64,000 bases of DNA from Linanthus parryae. Taxonomy: Eukaryota > Streptophyta > Magnoliopsida > Ericales > Polemoniaceae. Positions 12,478 through 23,814 of this stretch are shown here, piece by piece. Numbering within the stretch: position 1 is the first letter of the stretch; each line of letters opens with the position of its first letter. The notes below the pieces were generated by a model. It worked only from the letters and a program-made list of their open reading frames with translations, made no database searches and had not been told where the DNA came from. Made by a program: the position numbers and the translations under genes. The DNA lies in contig JALGPY010000010.1 in the NCBI GenBank assembly GCA_023055425.1, positions 16,837,363 through 16,901,362 of the forward strand, in the 5' to 3' direction.

Positions 12478-12990
12478 GCACATCAAGGGTAGTCTTGATT
12501 CAACTTGCTTGAGTTTTCGGAAAATTAGGTCGACCGATTCGGTCCTTCTTGACCAATTTTCGTGAAACCGATCCCGTAAGAACGATACTACGGGATCATA
12601 GGTACCATATTCTCTCTCGCTTTAAATAATCGCTCTAGACGATATGATTCATTTTACGCAAAGTGCCATGCAACACTTGTCTTTTTAAATCCTTACACTT
12701 TGAGATCATCTCATTGGGGGGACACTCCAAATTCATTGAGTACAATGATTATCTCAAGTGGGGGGGGGGGGTTCACATATCTTTTCTTTCGTTAACTTGC
12801 ATAGCCTTGTTACATGTAGATTAGTGAGTCAGTTTGCACGTATGTGTCAGAGTTAGAATTGAATGTGCACGTTTAATTACGGCATTGTATATTTTGTTTG
12901 CACTTTTAATTATTGAGTCCACCTACCCATATGTGTTGTTAATATAGTTGGCCCAAGCATATAGAGTTAGGAAAATAGAATGAGGAAAAA

Positions 12991-13022
<32 letters not shown>

Positions 13023-14144
13023 AAAAAAAACAAGAAAAATCCTAAAAATTGAAGATTTTTGGGAAAGGGCAATTGAAGAGAGTAAGCGTGGTGAGGGCTC
13101 AATGATAGAAATTCCTTAGGAGTATGAAAATCTAAGGTGAGGTAGATGCGAGAATCTGGAGTAGGAAGGCTATATGGCTAATGCACTCAAGAATTGTTAC
13201 TAGCTGTCTCTCGAACTAGTTATCCTACTACCGCTACACCACCGTCACTTAAGTAGTTGTCAACCCTCCTCGTAGTGGCAACGGAACAGCTGTGCGAGTG
13301 ATTTATATGGGGACCTCAAGTCCCGTCTCCATCTCCTAGGTCCACTAGTTACCCCAATTTGATCCATTTACCCCTTTTATTCACAACCTCTAGCCTAGGA
13401 AGCTATTCCTTGTGACTTTCATCACTAGTAAGAATGGTCCCTTCCTATGCGTCATGATAGAGGGAGTTGAGTTAGGGAGGTTCGTTGAGGGTGAGTTAGA
13501 AACGGCATCACTCTTCGGTGTGGCGGTGAGTCGTATCCTTAAACCACGATCACAGGTGGAGTGTCATAGTGCGTGACATCCTCTCCGCACGATATGGGGT
13601 GGGGGTTGGTTGATCTTATAGGAGGACGTGCTTGTGCTGCATTTATATTTTTCATCTTAGGTCTAAGAGGAGGATCAGTTGGAAAAGCAAATATATACAT
13701 TGTTTACCGGGTTTATGTGATATGCTTTACATTGAGTGTGGGGGTGTCGACATTTATCGTGATTACACATTTGATTTGACACATTCCACCCCCACTTATA
13801 TATTTGATACTTGGATCTCCTCGGATATTTGTATTACTATTGGCTCCATGAAAGAAAAAAAAAACATAAAGTGAAAGTGAAAGGAATAAAGGAGCAAGCT
13901 TGAAATTGAAGACCGGGGAGATTAGCTATTGTTCGACATCGCTTCTTCACATTTGTGGCCGCGAGAACGGTGTTACACCAGGATTGAGGGAATGAGGTCC
14001 GAAGTAGCTAGTTCGGTGTGGTTCCTGGGATTTTGGTGAGGGAGTGTTAGAATGGGTTTTTGTGAGTTATATCATGACATCTAGGACCGCGCTTCTAAAT
14101 ATCATATCCTACCCGTCCTAAGCCATCAACAATTGAAACCCGTG
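12478..14144 (+). other. Y internal non-coding region (left part)
   Basis: No protein domain is seen. The sequence is similar along its length to the reverse complement of 25740-27475 in Y', so it is an inherited part of the family and not decayed coding DNA. Landmarks are a G run at about 12760-12770, an A/AAAAC repeat at about 12985-13031, and the block 13560-13800. It is cut at 14144 by copia X and resumes at 33938. Confidence 0.8.
12985..13032 (+). repeat. AAAAC microsatellite with flanking poly-A
   Basis: Several AAAAC units between A runs. The matching place in Y' (about 26930-26960, other strand) is T-rich but lacks the ordered repeat, so it expanded in Y only. Confidence 0.85.
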
Positions 14145-16659
14145 TGAAATCTCAGGTTGTTCAAGAATTGAAAGAGCTTGGCTATTTCAAGGCCTTGAAA
14201 CAACTTTCAAAGCCTTGAATCAGCTTCAGAGGCTTGAAACTAGTGTTGCCTATTTTCAAGGCCTTGAAACTGTTAAACCTGAAAGCATATATTCTGAAGA
14301 GTTTTTTCTATTCACTCCCTCATCTAAGTTATTATCTCTCTTGCATATGTTTGATTACCTCTTGTTATATGATGAAAGGCATATTGTTAAAGATGTTTTG
14401 AATTGTACTATATCAACTGTTTGACCATGATAATGTAGGAAATATTGTTTCTATGTTTGCAGGATTGTTTCCTAAATTGGATTGCTGCAGATTTGGAAAC
14501 ACTTGAAGACTTTGATCCTGTGATCAATCAGACGTGTTTGACAGCTTCTCATAATTGTTAAATTAAGGTCTACAACAATATCTCTGAATATCATGATCAT
14601 TCAACCGTTGGAGAAGATCTCAAAATAGTCAAACTCTGTTTCTTACAAAATAGGAAGGTTGTTGCTAGAAATCTGGAGAGATTTGCAGAGCTGGTTAAAG
14701 TATTTAAAGAGCTCAAATTCGAATAAAAAACAACACAATTCTCAACGGGCAAATACAGAGAAAGCATTCTGGATTGAAAAGCATAAAAGAAGTTCTTCAT
14801 CTCTTCCAAACCATAAACAGATGTTCACTGCATTTCACTGCAGTTTTCTACTCTTAAGTGATCTTCTGTATAGAGCTGTATTGGTAGATCATTTATGTAT
14901 TATTTCTAAATTCATTCTCAACGATTCTTCAAGGTGAACAATAAAGGATTCTTAGTTAATCAGTTATCTAGAACAGGCACTAGACAGGTTAGGGAAAACC
15001 ACGAGCTGTAACAGAGTAAAGGAACTCTCTGTACTTGATTTCTAGGCAAAGTTTATAAAACCGGACCGGCCATCGAACCGGTGAGGCACTAGTTCATGGT
15101 CGGACCGGTCGGACCGGTGGTCGGACCGGTTCAATCGCACGTTTATTTAAAACTATATGTATATATATTATTTTCTATAAAACAAATAGAAGACATAATA
15201 AAAACTAGCTAAAAGAAATACTTAATTGTTTTAATTTGAATCTTATTTAGAGTTTAATATTTTATAGTATTATTATTTTTTACTTGTAATGTATATATTG
15301 GTCCTGATAAAACCACATAATACATGATACAAGCTGGTTAGACAAGTCCAAAAATTACAATTACAAAGATGAAAGCCTAATTTGGCCAACCCTTGTGAAA
15401 GGGCATTTTGGTCTCTGCAAGCATCTTTTACACCACCACATGTAACCCTACACACTAAAGAGCTTCAAAGCATTTGCTTTAAACCATTTCCGCCGCATCA
15501 ATCAGTGTTTCCATTTCATTTCATTTCCCAGCTACTTCAAAGATCTCCCCACCACACTCCGCTTCAAAGATTTCTTATTTTCGACAAAGAGCCTTGCAAT
15601 CCATTTCCACTAGAAAAGAGGAGAAGCCTTGATCCATAGTCAGAGATCGCCGTCTTCTTTGCTTGAGTTTCTGCCGTAAAAAGAGCTTGAGAAAGGATCG
15701 GAAATACTGCCAATACAAATGCGCCGCCGTCCGATTTCCGGACAATGCCTCTAGCACTTGCAATCTCTCGATCCGCCTGCGTCTATGCTCCCACTCGTGA
15801 CAACATTTTTTCAATTTTTTTAAAAATCGGCCAGTTTTTTACCGGACCAGTTCACCGGTTGGACGGCAAAACCGGCCGGTTTTTGACCGGTTCTTGCAGA
15901 TGCGGTCTGAATTGCGAACCGAACCGGTCACCGGCCGGTTCATCGGTCCGACCGGTCGAACCGGCCGGTCCGGTCCGGTTTTTTAAACTATGGTTCAATG
16001 GCTTAGCTCTCGATTAATAAGAATTGAGTTGAAAATCCTGTAGGGATCTAATACCTGAGGTAGAGACGCAGGTCCAAGTTGACTGACCTCTATAAATCAC
16101 TATTAATAGCTAATGTGTATGAAGTCATTAGTTTATTAGGAATTTGTGTGTTCATAGTGAGCATATATTTTCAATATTTCAAGCGATTAGATATCTTAAT
16201 TTTCACAATTCTAATTTGGCGTCTATATTTTTATAAATGTTGTGTGTGTATATAAACACAATATAAAAACGTAATAACAAAGCCACATAAGTAGAATTTT
16301 AAGTATTTTTATAGGTATTTCTTATGGAATTGAGAATCAAAGAAACAATCACTTTGAAGTTTATTTTTGTCTTGTGCATTTTCAGTTCATTTACTTTCAA
16401 AGCTTTGCAGCATATAAAAACTGTTTATTTTTTCATGGGTTTGAACTTGTTTTCAAGGCCTTGAAAAAGGCATACTTGTTCTAAAACTCTCTGCTACATT
16501 TCAAAGGCTTGGACCTGTGTTCAAGGCCTTGAAATTCATTGTCTGCACCAGTTCTTCTACTTGTTAGCTAGTTTTGCAAAAAGTTGGCATACTCTATTCA
16601 ACCCCCCCCCCCTTCTAGAGTATCTTTGTTGCTTATACATCTTCATACTCACACTTTCA
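14145..16659 (+). repeat. X 5' LTR (with 0.94-kb insertion)
   Basis: It starts TGAAATCTCAGG at 14145 and ends '...cacactttca' at 16659. The 3' LTR is 1313 bp. The extra ~1.2 kb here is mostly the CCGGTT-rich insertion at 15048-15991 plus further small insertions near 16100-16370. It contains several copies of the palindrome TTTCAAGGCCTTGAAA (14185, 14254, 16451) and a C run at about 16604. Confidence 0.9.
15048..15991. mobile_element. Non-autonomous DNA transposon with CCGGTT-rich ends
   Basis: It is absent from the same place in the X 3' LTR (about 33545). Terminal inverted repeats are imperfect: left 'aaagtttataaaaccggacc', right end reverse complement 'atagtttaaaaaaccggacc'. Both ends then carry dense ACCGGT/CCGGTT repeats (15058-15140 and 15840-15980). 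The centre (about 15380-15700) has mixed composition and open frames on both strands, but none resembles a transposase. It may hold a captured fragment. The target duplication is not clear, so the superfamily is left open. The size and ends suggest a hAT- or Mutator-like non-autonomous element. Confidence 0.65.
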
Positions 16660-16661
16660 AT

Positions 16662-16673
16662 TGGTATCAGATC
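16662..16673 (+). promoter_or_regulatory. X primer-binding site (tRNA-Met type)
   Basis: TGGTATCAGATC starts two bases after the LTR end. The standard initiator tRNA-Met complement differs at the penultimate base. Confidence 0.85.
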
Positions 16674-16709
16674 TTGTATCACTGTATAAGATTTAACCAT
16701 CTGGTGATC

Positions 16710-18213
16710 ATGAGTACTGCAGGTGATGGTGGCTTCTCACAAGGAAGAGCTGCTAAGAGACCTCCTCTTTTCTGTGGAGAAAATTTTGCTCAGTGGAAAG
16801 CTCTCAAGAAAAAGTTTATCATTGATCAAGATCTAGATCTTTGGACCATTATTCAAAATGGACCTCATACTTTCTATACAGAGAAAGATGGGATCAGAAC
16901 TCCTAAAACAGAAGACTCACTCTCCTCTTCTGAATTAGAGCAATTTTCTAAGAACTACACGGCTATTAACATTTTGTATTGTGCTTAGAATACAGATGAA
17001 TTCAACAGGATCTCTGGATGCACAACTGCTAAAGAAATCTGGGATAAACTTGTGGTTACCTTTTAAGGAACCAATAAAGTCAAGCAGACCAAGATCAACA
17101 TTTATCTCAGACAGTATGAGCTGTTCAAAATGAATGCATATGAGTCCATCAGAGATATGTTCAAGAGGTTCACTGTTACTGTCAACAACCTTGACTCATA
17201 GGGAAAACATTTTTTCCAATGAGGAAAAGGTGAGGAAGATACTCAGAAGTCTTTCAAAGGAAAAAATGAGAACCAAAAACCACAGCTATTGAAGAACATC
17301 AGAATCTCTCAACTTTACAACTTGATGACCTACAAGGGAAGCTTCTGTCACATGAAATATCTATGAATGAAGTTGATGGAGAACTCCCAGAAGGTGTCAA
17401 AAATCTAGCCCTCAAAGCGAAAGAGAATGAGAGAATTCAAAGCCTTGAAACTGAGGATGGTGATGATGAAGATCCAATTTCCATGATTTCCAAAGCCTTG
17501 AAAAGAATTCTCAATATGAAGAAAAACTCTGAAAACAAAGAATTCAATAGAGAAAGGCATAGATAATCCAGCAACAAGGACTACAAAGGTAATTCCTCTT
17601 CACAAAACAAGTCAAAAGTTACGAACTGCTTTGAGTGTGGTGATGCAGGACACTTGATAAGAGATTGTCCACACAAAAAGAGCAAGAACTTTCAGAAGAA
17701 AGATCATGACCGAAGAAAGAGAGCCATGATAACTTCATGGAGTGATTTAGACAGTTCCAGTGAATTTGAATCTGAAGAAGAACATGCCAATATATGCTTC
17801 ATGGCCAAGCATGATGATAGTTTTGAAATAAACATTGAGGTAATGGTTAACTGTTACATTTTCAAAGCCAAAAGCATCTTTCAGAATATCTCAGAACAAT
17901 TCTTTTAAATGAGGAAGATTATCTGAAAAGACATCAGGCTTTTGAAAGAGAAAGTACATGAGCAAGCAAAAGAAAATTTACAACTTGTTTGCCTAAATCA
18001 GAATCTTGAAATCTCTCAGAAGAAAACTGACAGTGATTTCAAGGCCTTGAAAACCAGTTTCAAAGCCTTGAAAACACAAGTCAAGGAAGTAGTCACTGAA
18101 AACTCCTCTGTGAATGATAGCCTTGTTAATCTAAGACATCATGTTGATGATTTAGAAAGAAAAAATATTACTTTTATTGAACTGAAATCAAGCTTGCTGG
18201 TTCATAACAGAAG
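16710..18213 (+). pseudogene. X gag (broken)
   Basis: The ATG at 16710 opens a SIRE-type gag: 'RPPLFCGENFAQWK' near residue 18, then a stop at 16986. After further stops and frameshifts (16989-17362) the C-terminal part reads at 17363-17566. An intact CCHC zinc knuckle (CFECGDAGHLIRDC) lies at 17627-17668. It is followed by an acidic Asp/Ser/Glu stretch and a charged coiled-coil-like region (17942-18200). In the latter, two copies of the 16-bp palindrome encode FKALK twice. The start was chosen because it lies just downstream of the primer site and opens the conserved frame. Expected role: nucleocapsid. Not functional. Confidence 0.88.
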
Positions 18214-18940
18214 TTGAACTTGGTTCTTGGAGGAAGTTCACAGTCTGTTCACAAAGCTGGTTTTGGATTCAATCCAAACATTCTAAGAAGAAACAGTACC
18301 AGATTTGTGAAAGCTAGAAACAAAACCTCTCCTACTTGTCATTACTTTTGTAAAATTGGTCATGTTAAAATGACTTGTCCTTTTAGAAGAAGGGACCCTC
18401 ACATAATGAGGAACACTTTTCCTTTTCAACTTAAAGGACAGGTTAAGCAGATTTGGGTTCCTAAAGGGGTTAGACCACCTAAAATGGTTTATCATGAATA
18501 TGAATCCAAATTCCACAGTTGGTCTAACAGCTGGTTAAGGCAGCGATTGGTGGTTGTAAGTTGTCACCAAGGAACAAAACTGGTTCATGGAAAGTGGTTG
18601 CTCAAGACAAATGATTGGAAAGAGATATCTATTCTCAGAATTAAAGGAGCAATCAGAAGGTTCAATAACACTTGGTGAAAAAGGAAAGTGCAATATTCTT
18701 GGTATTGGAAAAGTTGGTACAAATTCTGAAAACACTATTTTTGATGTTTATCTAGTTGAAGGTTTGAAGTTTAATTTGCTTAGTGTATCTCAGCTTTGTG
18801 ATAATGGAAACAAAGTCATCTTTGATAAAAAGAAGTGTGTGGTGCAAAATGAGAAATCAGGAGATTGCATTCTCACAGCCATTAGATCAAACACTGTTTA
18901 TACTTTTCAGACTAACAAAGTTGCAGGTGAGAGTTTGTAG
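18214..18940 (+). pseudogene. X second zinc-knuckle region and protease (active-site Asp lost)
   Basis: Near 18340 there is a knuckle-like CHYFCKIGHVKMTC with three residues between the first two Cys instead of two. After a frameshift the aspartic protease region reads from about 18570. The active-site segment is MESGCSRQM, with Glu where the catalytic Asp of copia proteases stands. The typical 'ITLGEKGKCNILGIGKVG' strand region and 'FNLLSVSQLCD' follow. The frame stops at 18938. The Asp-to-Glu change alone should inactivate or strongly weaken the enzyme. Confidence 0.85.
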
Positions 18941-19900
18941 TGCCTCAAGGCCTTGAAAGAAGATTCAAAGCTTTGGCATAGGAAGCTTGGTCATATCAGT
19001 TTGCATACTCTGAAAAAATTGATCTCTAAAGACTTGGTAAGAGGATTGCCATCTTGAAAGTTCAAAGAAGATGAGTTATGCAAATCATGTGCACATGGAA
19101 AGCAGACTAGAAGCTCCTTGAAGCCAAAGAATTTTGTAAGTACAACTAGACCTATTGAATTACTTCATATGGATATCTGTGGTCCTATGAGGACTCCTAT
19201 TCCAAAAGGTAAAAGGTATATGCTAGTTTTTGTAGATGATTTTTCTAGATACACTCATGTTATGTTTGTCAAAGAAAAATCTGAAGCTCTCTCGGAATTT
19301 TCAAAGCTTTGCATAGAACTTCAAAACTTGAAAAACCTACCTGTAGCTTCAATCGAAAGTGATCATGGTAGAGAATTTGATCAATTAGAGTTTGATTTAT
19401 TCTGTGATAAGCATGGTATTTCTCATAACTTTTCTGCTCCAAGAACTCCTCAACAGAATGGTGTTGTTGAAAGAAAGAACAGGACTCTGGAAGATATGTT
19501 AAGGACAATGCTTCTTGAGAACAAGTTGCCAAAACACTACTGGGCAGAAGTTGTGAATACAGCAAACTATATTTTGAACAGGTGCTTGATCAGACCCATT
19601 CTAAAGAAGACCCCCTATGAACTATTCAAAGGGAGAAAGCCAAACATCTATTACTTCAGACCCTTTGGATGCACTTGTTTTATCCATAATAATGGAAAGA
19701 CAATCTTGGTAAGTTTGATGCAATAAGTGATGATGGTGTATTTCTTGGTTACTCTCTAAATAGCAAAGCTTATAGAGTTTACAATAAAAGAACCAAACTG
19801 GTTGAAGAGAGCATTCATGTTATTTTTTATGAAAGCTATGATGGTTCTTTGAGTGAAAGTTTTGCAGATTTGAACTTGAACAAGCATGAATCAGAGGTAT
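18941..19900 (+). pseudogene. X integrase (catalytic core readable)
   Basis: The pre-integrase region (LWHRKLGHIS at about 18977) and zinc-binding HHCC part end in a stop near 19057. The core at 19118-19726 keeps Asp19, Asp82 and Glu118 (MDICGP, ESDHGREF, VVERKNR) with exactly 35 residues between the last two. A frameshift near 19690 ends the frame. The C-terminal part continues in another frame to a stop at about 19900 (VFLGYSLNSKAYRVYN). Confidence 0.92.
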
Positions 19901-20990
19901 AGAATAAGAATCCACTTGGATTCAAGAAAGGCTCAAAAGAAAATAGAAGACATTTTCAAGACCTTGAATTTCTCAAGGCCTTGAAAATACAGCTCAAAGC
20001 CATGAAGAAGATGATCAGAAGGATTCAAGTGACAAAGCCACTACTTCAAGACCAGAGAAGATCTATGGTGATCCTGAACCATGGTCTCCAAGGAAGAGAT
20101 TTCAATTCTCTCATCCCATCCAGCTGATAATATCATATCTGATCCAACCATCAGTACACAAACTTGATCACAGTTGAAGATCTTATGTGCTTTTAATGCT
20201 TTTATTTCTCTTGTCGAACCAAAAACTTTGAAGGAAGCTTTGCAAGAAGCAGACTAGATTATTTCTATGCAAGGAATAAGGTTTGGAACCTAGTTCCTGC
20301 ACCAACAAACTAGTTAGTCATTGGTACCAAATGGGTATTCAGAAACAAATTGGATGAAAGTGGCAATGTAATCAGAAACGAAGCAAGGTTAGTTGCACAA
20401 GGGAATAATCAAGAAGAAGGTATAAACTATGAAGAATCCTTTGCTCCAGTTTCTAGGTTAGAAGCAAGTAGAATTTTACTTGCATTTGCATCCTACAAGA
20501 ACATGAAACTATTTCAAATGGATGTAAAGTGTGATTTCATGAATGGTTATTTACAAGAAGAAGTTTATGTTGCACAACCATCTGGTTTTGAAAATGACAA
20601 GTTTCCAAATCATGTTTACAAAGTTGACAAAGATCTTTATGGTTTGAAACAAGCTCCAAGGGCTTGGTATGAAAGACTGTCAAAGTTTTTACTTGAAAAT
20701 GATTTCAAAAGGGTTTAGTAGACAAGACTCTTTGCATTAAGACTCATGAGAAATATTTACTTGTAGTCCAGATATATGTTGATGATATACTGTTTGGAGC
20801 TACTAATTATCAGTTATGCAGAGAATTCTCACGTCAGCACGGAATTTGAGATGAGCATGATGGGAGAACAAAACTTCTTCCTAGGAATTCAAATACATCA
20901 ATTGAAGAAGGGCATATTTCCGAATCAAAGCAAGTACACAAGAGACTTGCTAAATAAGTACAGCATGGCTCAATGAAAGGAATCCAAGAC
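19901..20990 (+). pseudogene. X linker and reverse transcriptase (broken)
   Basis: The linker at 19901-20160 is low in conservation and contains two palindrome copies (19954, 19971). RT motifs begin near 20215 (PKTLKEAL), with stops at about 20255 and 20312. The main frame (20350-20718) has 'EARLVAQG', 'EESFAPV', 'MDVKCDFMNGYL' and 'LYGLKQAPRAW'. The catalytic YVDD is at 20775-20786 in a shifted frame, followed by 'FFLGIQI' (about 20876) and 'YTRDLLNKY'. Confidence 0.92.
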
Positions 20991-21738
20991 CCCAATGAGC
21001 TCTACACTATGCTTAGACAAGGATGAATCTGGTAAGAGTGTCAATTTAAAAGAGTATAGAGGCATGATTGGATCATTACTCTATCTGACAGCAAGCAGAC
21101 CAGATATTATGTTTAGTGTATGCATGTGTGCTAGATTTAAAGCCGATCCTAAATAATCACACTTACCTGCTATGAAGAGAATATTCAGATATCTCAATGG
21201 TACCAAATACTTAGGGCTTTGGTATCCAAGACATTCTAACTTCTCTTTAAGTGGTTTTTCAGATGCTGATTTTGCAGGCTACAAAGTTGATAGAAAAAGC
21301 ACCTCTGCAACCTGTCAATTCATTAGATCATCTTTGATTAGCTGTCATTCCAAGAAACAGAATTCATTTGCTCTATCAACAGCTGAAGCTGAATATATAG
21401 CTGCAGGAGCATGTTGGTCACAAATTTTATGGATTGCTCAACAGCTAAGAGACATTTTATTTGACTTCAGAGGCATACCTATTAAGTTTGACAACACTAG
21501 TGCAATTTCAATTCCAAAGAATCCAGTACAACACTCAAGAACCAAGCACATTTTTGTCAGACACCACTTCATAAGAGATCATGCTGAGAAAGGTGATATG
21601 GTTCTTGAATTTGTTGCTACTAACATGCAAATTGCAGATATCTTCACCAAACCATTAGCAGATGAGAGGTTCTCAGCTCTAAGATTGGAATTGGGAATGT
21701 TAAATAAGATGCATTGGTTTAGGGGGAGCTTAAGCTAA
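20991..21738 (+). pseudogene. X RNase H (nearly intact)
   Basis: The connection region (RGMIGSLLYLTASRPDI, about 21060-21110) ends in a stop near 21154. The frame 21172-21738 covers copia RNase H with the expected acidic residues in FSDADFAG, STAEAEYIA and KFDNTSAI. It also has RHHFIRDH and the terminal ADIFTKPL. It is the best preserved domain of X and ends at its natural stop, before the purine-rich 'agggggagct'. Confidence 0.92.
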
Positions 21739-22189
21739 GAAAGGTAAGTTTTTTGTGTTTTCAAAGGTTTGAATTGAGTTTCAAAGCCTTGAAAATCAGT
21801 TCAAAGCTTTGATCTTTTATCTGATGCAGTGTTACAGTGTTTCAAGGCCTTGAAAATGAATCTGTTACACTAATAGTCAATAAACTTTGATCATTCTATA
21901 CTGGGTGATATCTCTGTAGATATATGCCTGATATAGTCCCTACCCTTTTCAAAAAAAATTTAGCCAAAAGTAGTATTAGTATATTCTCTTTCAAATAGCC
22001 TAATAGTTTGAAATTTTCTCTGATCTTTGCTAATCTTTTCAGAATCAGAGAGATACTAGTTTCGTTTTGAAACTCAAACTCTTTCAGTATTTATCCTCTT
22101 ATCTTCTCCTTCATTCCGTATCATTCCATATCTCTCTTTTCTTCTCCCTAACCCTAATGACCTTAATAAGAGCCTTAGATCGAATCAAA
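21739..22189 (+). other. X spacer between pol and accessory ORF
   Basis: No gene seen. It holds four palindrome-like motifs in 100 bases (about 21759, 21779, 21799, 21840), the last a perfect TTTCAAGGCCTTGAAA. A purine tract 'aggggga' lies at the pol end. Confidence 0.7.
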
Positions 22190-23814
22190 ATGGGTGGTGG
22201 TTCAAAACCTGTCTCAGAGAAGAAAAAAAAAAGCAGCAGTGGAAGAGGTTCAAGAAGTCAGTGGAGACTCTAGCTCCAGAACTCCTAGTGCAGAAGTTGT
22301 TACAGATCCTCCTCCATAAAATAAGAAGATCAAGAAGGCTACAACCTCCTTTTCAGAAAATCAGAAGAACCAGAAGGCCATTATATAAAAGAAACTAGAA
22401 AAAGAGCCTACTAGTTCAAAGAAGGTGAAGAAGAAGGCAACTCAGGCAGAAAAAGGGAAAGGGAAGGTGACTGAAGCACAACTAGAAGGTCAATTGGAGA
22501 AGGCATTGCAGATCTATTCTCAGGTCTCAACAAAGAACACAGCTCCAGATGAGACATTGTTTATCTCAAACATCTCTAAAGGTCAATGGTTAGATGGTTT
22601 TACTTCAAGGTCTATTGGTTTTTGCAGTTTGGTTAATAAGTATGTGCTGGAACATATGAAAATCAAGTCCATATCTATGTTAAAGAAGAGCTCTTTTTGG
22701 TGTATGCTTAATCCTAGAGAAATAGCCTACCCCAGACTCACCACACTCTTCTATCTGAACTTAACCCAAGTTAAGAGATCTGCACATTTGGTGATCAAAT
22801 CTAAATTTGCAGGGATCATAATTGAACTAGATCACTCTGAGTTTGCCAATGTGTTAGGTTGTCCAAAGAGGTATGACACTAGTAACCATCCACAAAAGTC
22901 ATAAACTTTGAAGATAGCCAACGATGAATTATTTTTTCCAAATATCTGAACCTCAGCCAAACAGTTAACACACTCTGTGTTGAACGCTGAAGCCAAAGTC
23001 CTTTACGCTATACTAGTGAGATGTGTCTTTCCAAGAGAGAACTCAAGAGAGTTGGTGACTGAGAGAATGCTGCACATCATGTACCTGGTTATGCATTGCT
23101 ATGAGATTGATCTCCCAAAACTAGTTCTTGAATACATGCTCTTCAGCCTAACCAGTAAGAGGATTCACCCCCTACCATATGCAAACCTCCTCACCATGTT
23201 CTTTGAGCATTTTGAGATCCCTTTTACTGGAGAAGAATCAGTCACATCAGGGTTTGGGGAACTAAATGAGAAAGCCTTTGAGAAAATTGGAGTTGTGAAA
23301 ACAAAAGAGAAAGTTTGGAAACTTTACTCTGACGTGACTGAAGCAGAACTAGGTGCAAAGAAATTTTCTAAGCCCAATACCTTGACTCCCACTTTAAGTC
23401 ATACCTCTCAGCCTACATACAATCAAAGACTTGATGTTTTGGAACTGGACATGGAGGATGTCAAAGATACTTTTTTTGGACTGGAAAATGATATGGGACA
23501 AGTCAAGTATATGGTGGAAAGTATCTTCAGAAGCATGACCTTGCTTGATGTTCCTGAGGATCCTGAAGGAACAAAGAAAGGAGAATCAGACAAGAACATG
23601 CCTAGTGAGCATTCAGACCAGGAAGAAGCTACTCCAGTCTCAGATAAGGGTAAGAGGCAGTAGAACAGGCAGAAGATGAAGTCAATAGCCTTGATTCAGA
23701 TGAGCTACTGATCACTTTGAAGAAGAAGAAGAAATCTCCAAAGGCTGCTGAAAATGACAAGTCTGGAGAGACAGCTGTTGCAGAAGGGGTTGGAGAAGAA
23801 CAGGAGGAGCAGGA
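22190..23814 (+). pseudogene. X accessory ORF in the env position (putative plant transposon protein domain)
   Basis: It likely starts at the ATG at 22190 (MGGGSKPVSEKKKK), then shifts frame in a run of A. A Lys-rich N-terminus leads to the core at 22425-22904, which has 'RSIGFCSLVNKYV', 'TLFYLNLTQVKRSAHLVIKS' and 'IELDHSEFANVLGCP'. This is like the putative plant transposon protein domain often found in retroelement accessory ORFs. The second part (22977-23663) contains 'VLYAILVRCVFPRENSRELVTERM' and an acidic C-terminus. It is cut by Y' at 23814 and ends at about 32330. SIRE elements are known for such an extra ORF after pol. I see no signal peptide or membrane segment, so envelope function is not supported. 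Confidence 0.7.

Noticed and set aside
15382..15814. Frames on both strands inside the DNA transposon
   Set aside because: No transposase motif; overlapping frames on opposite strands suggest chance or a captured non-coding piece.
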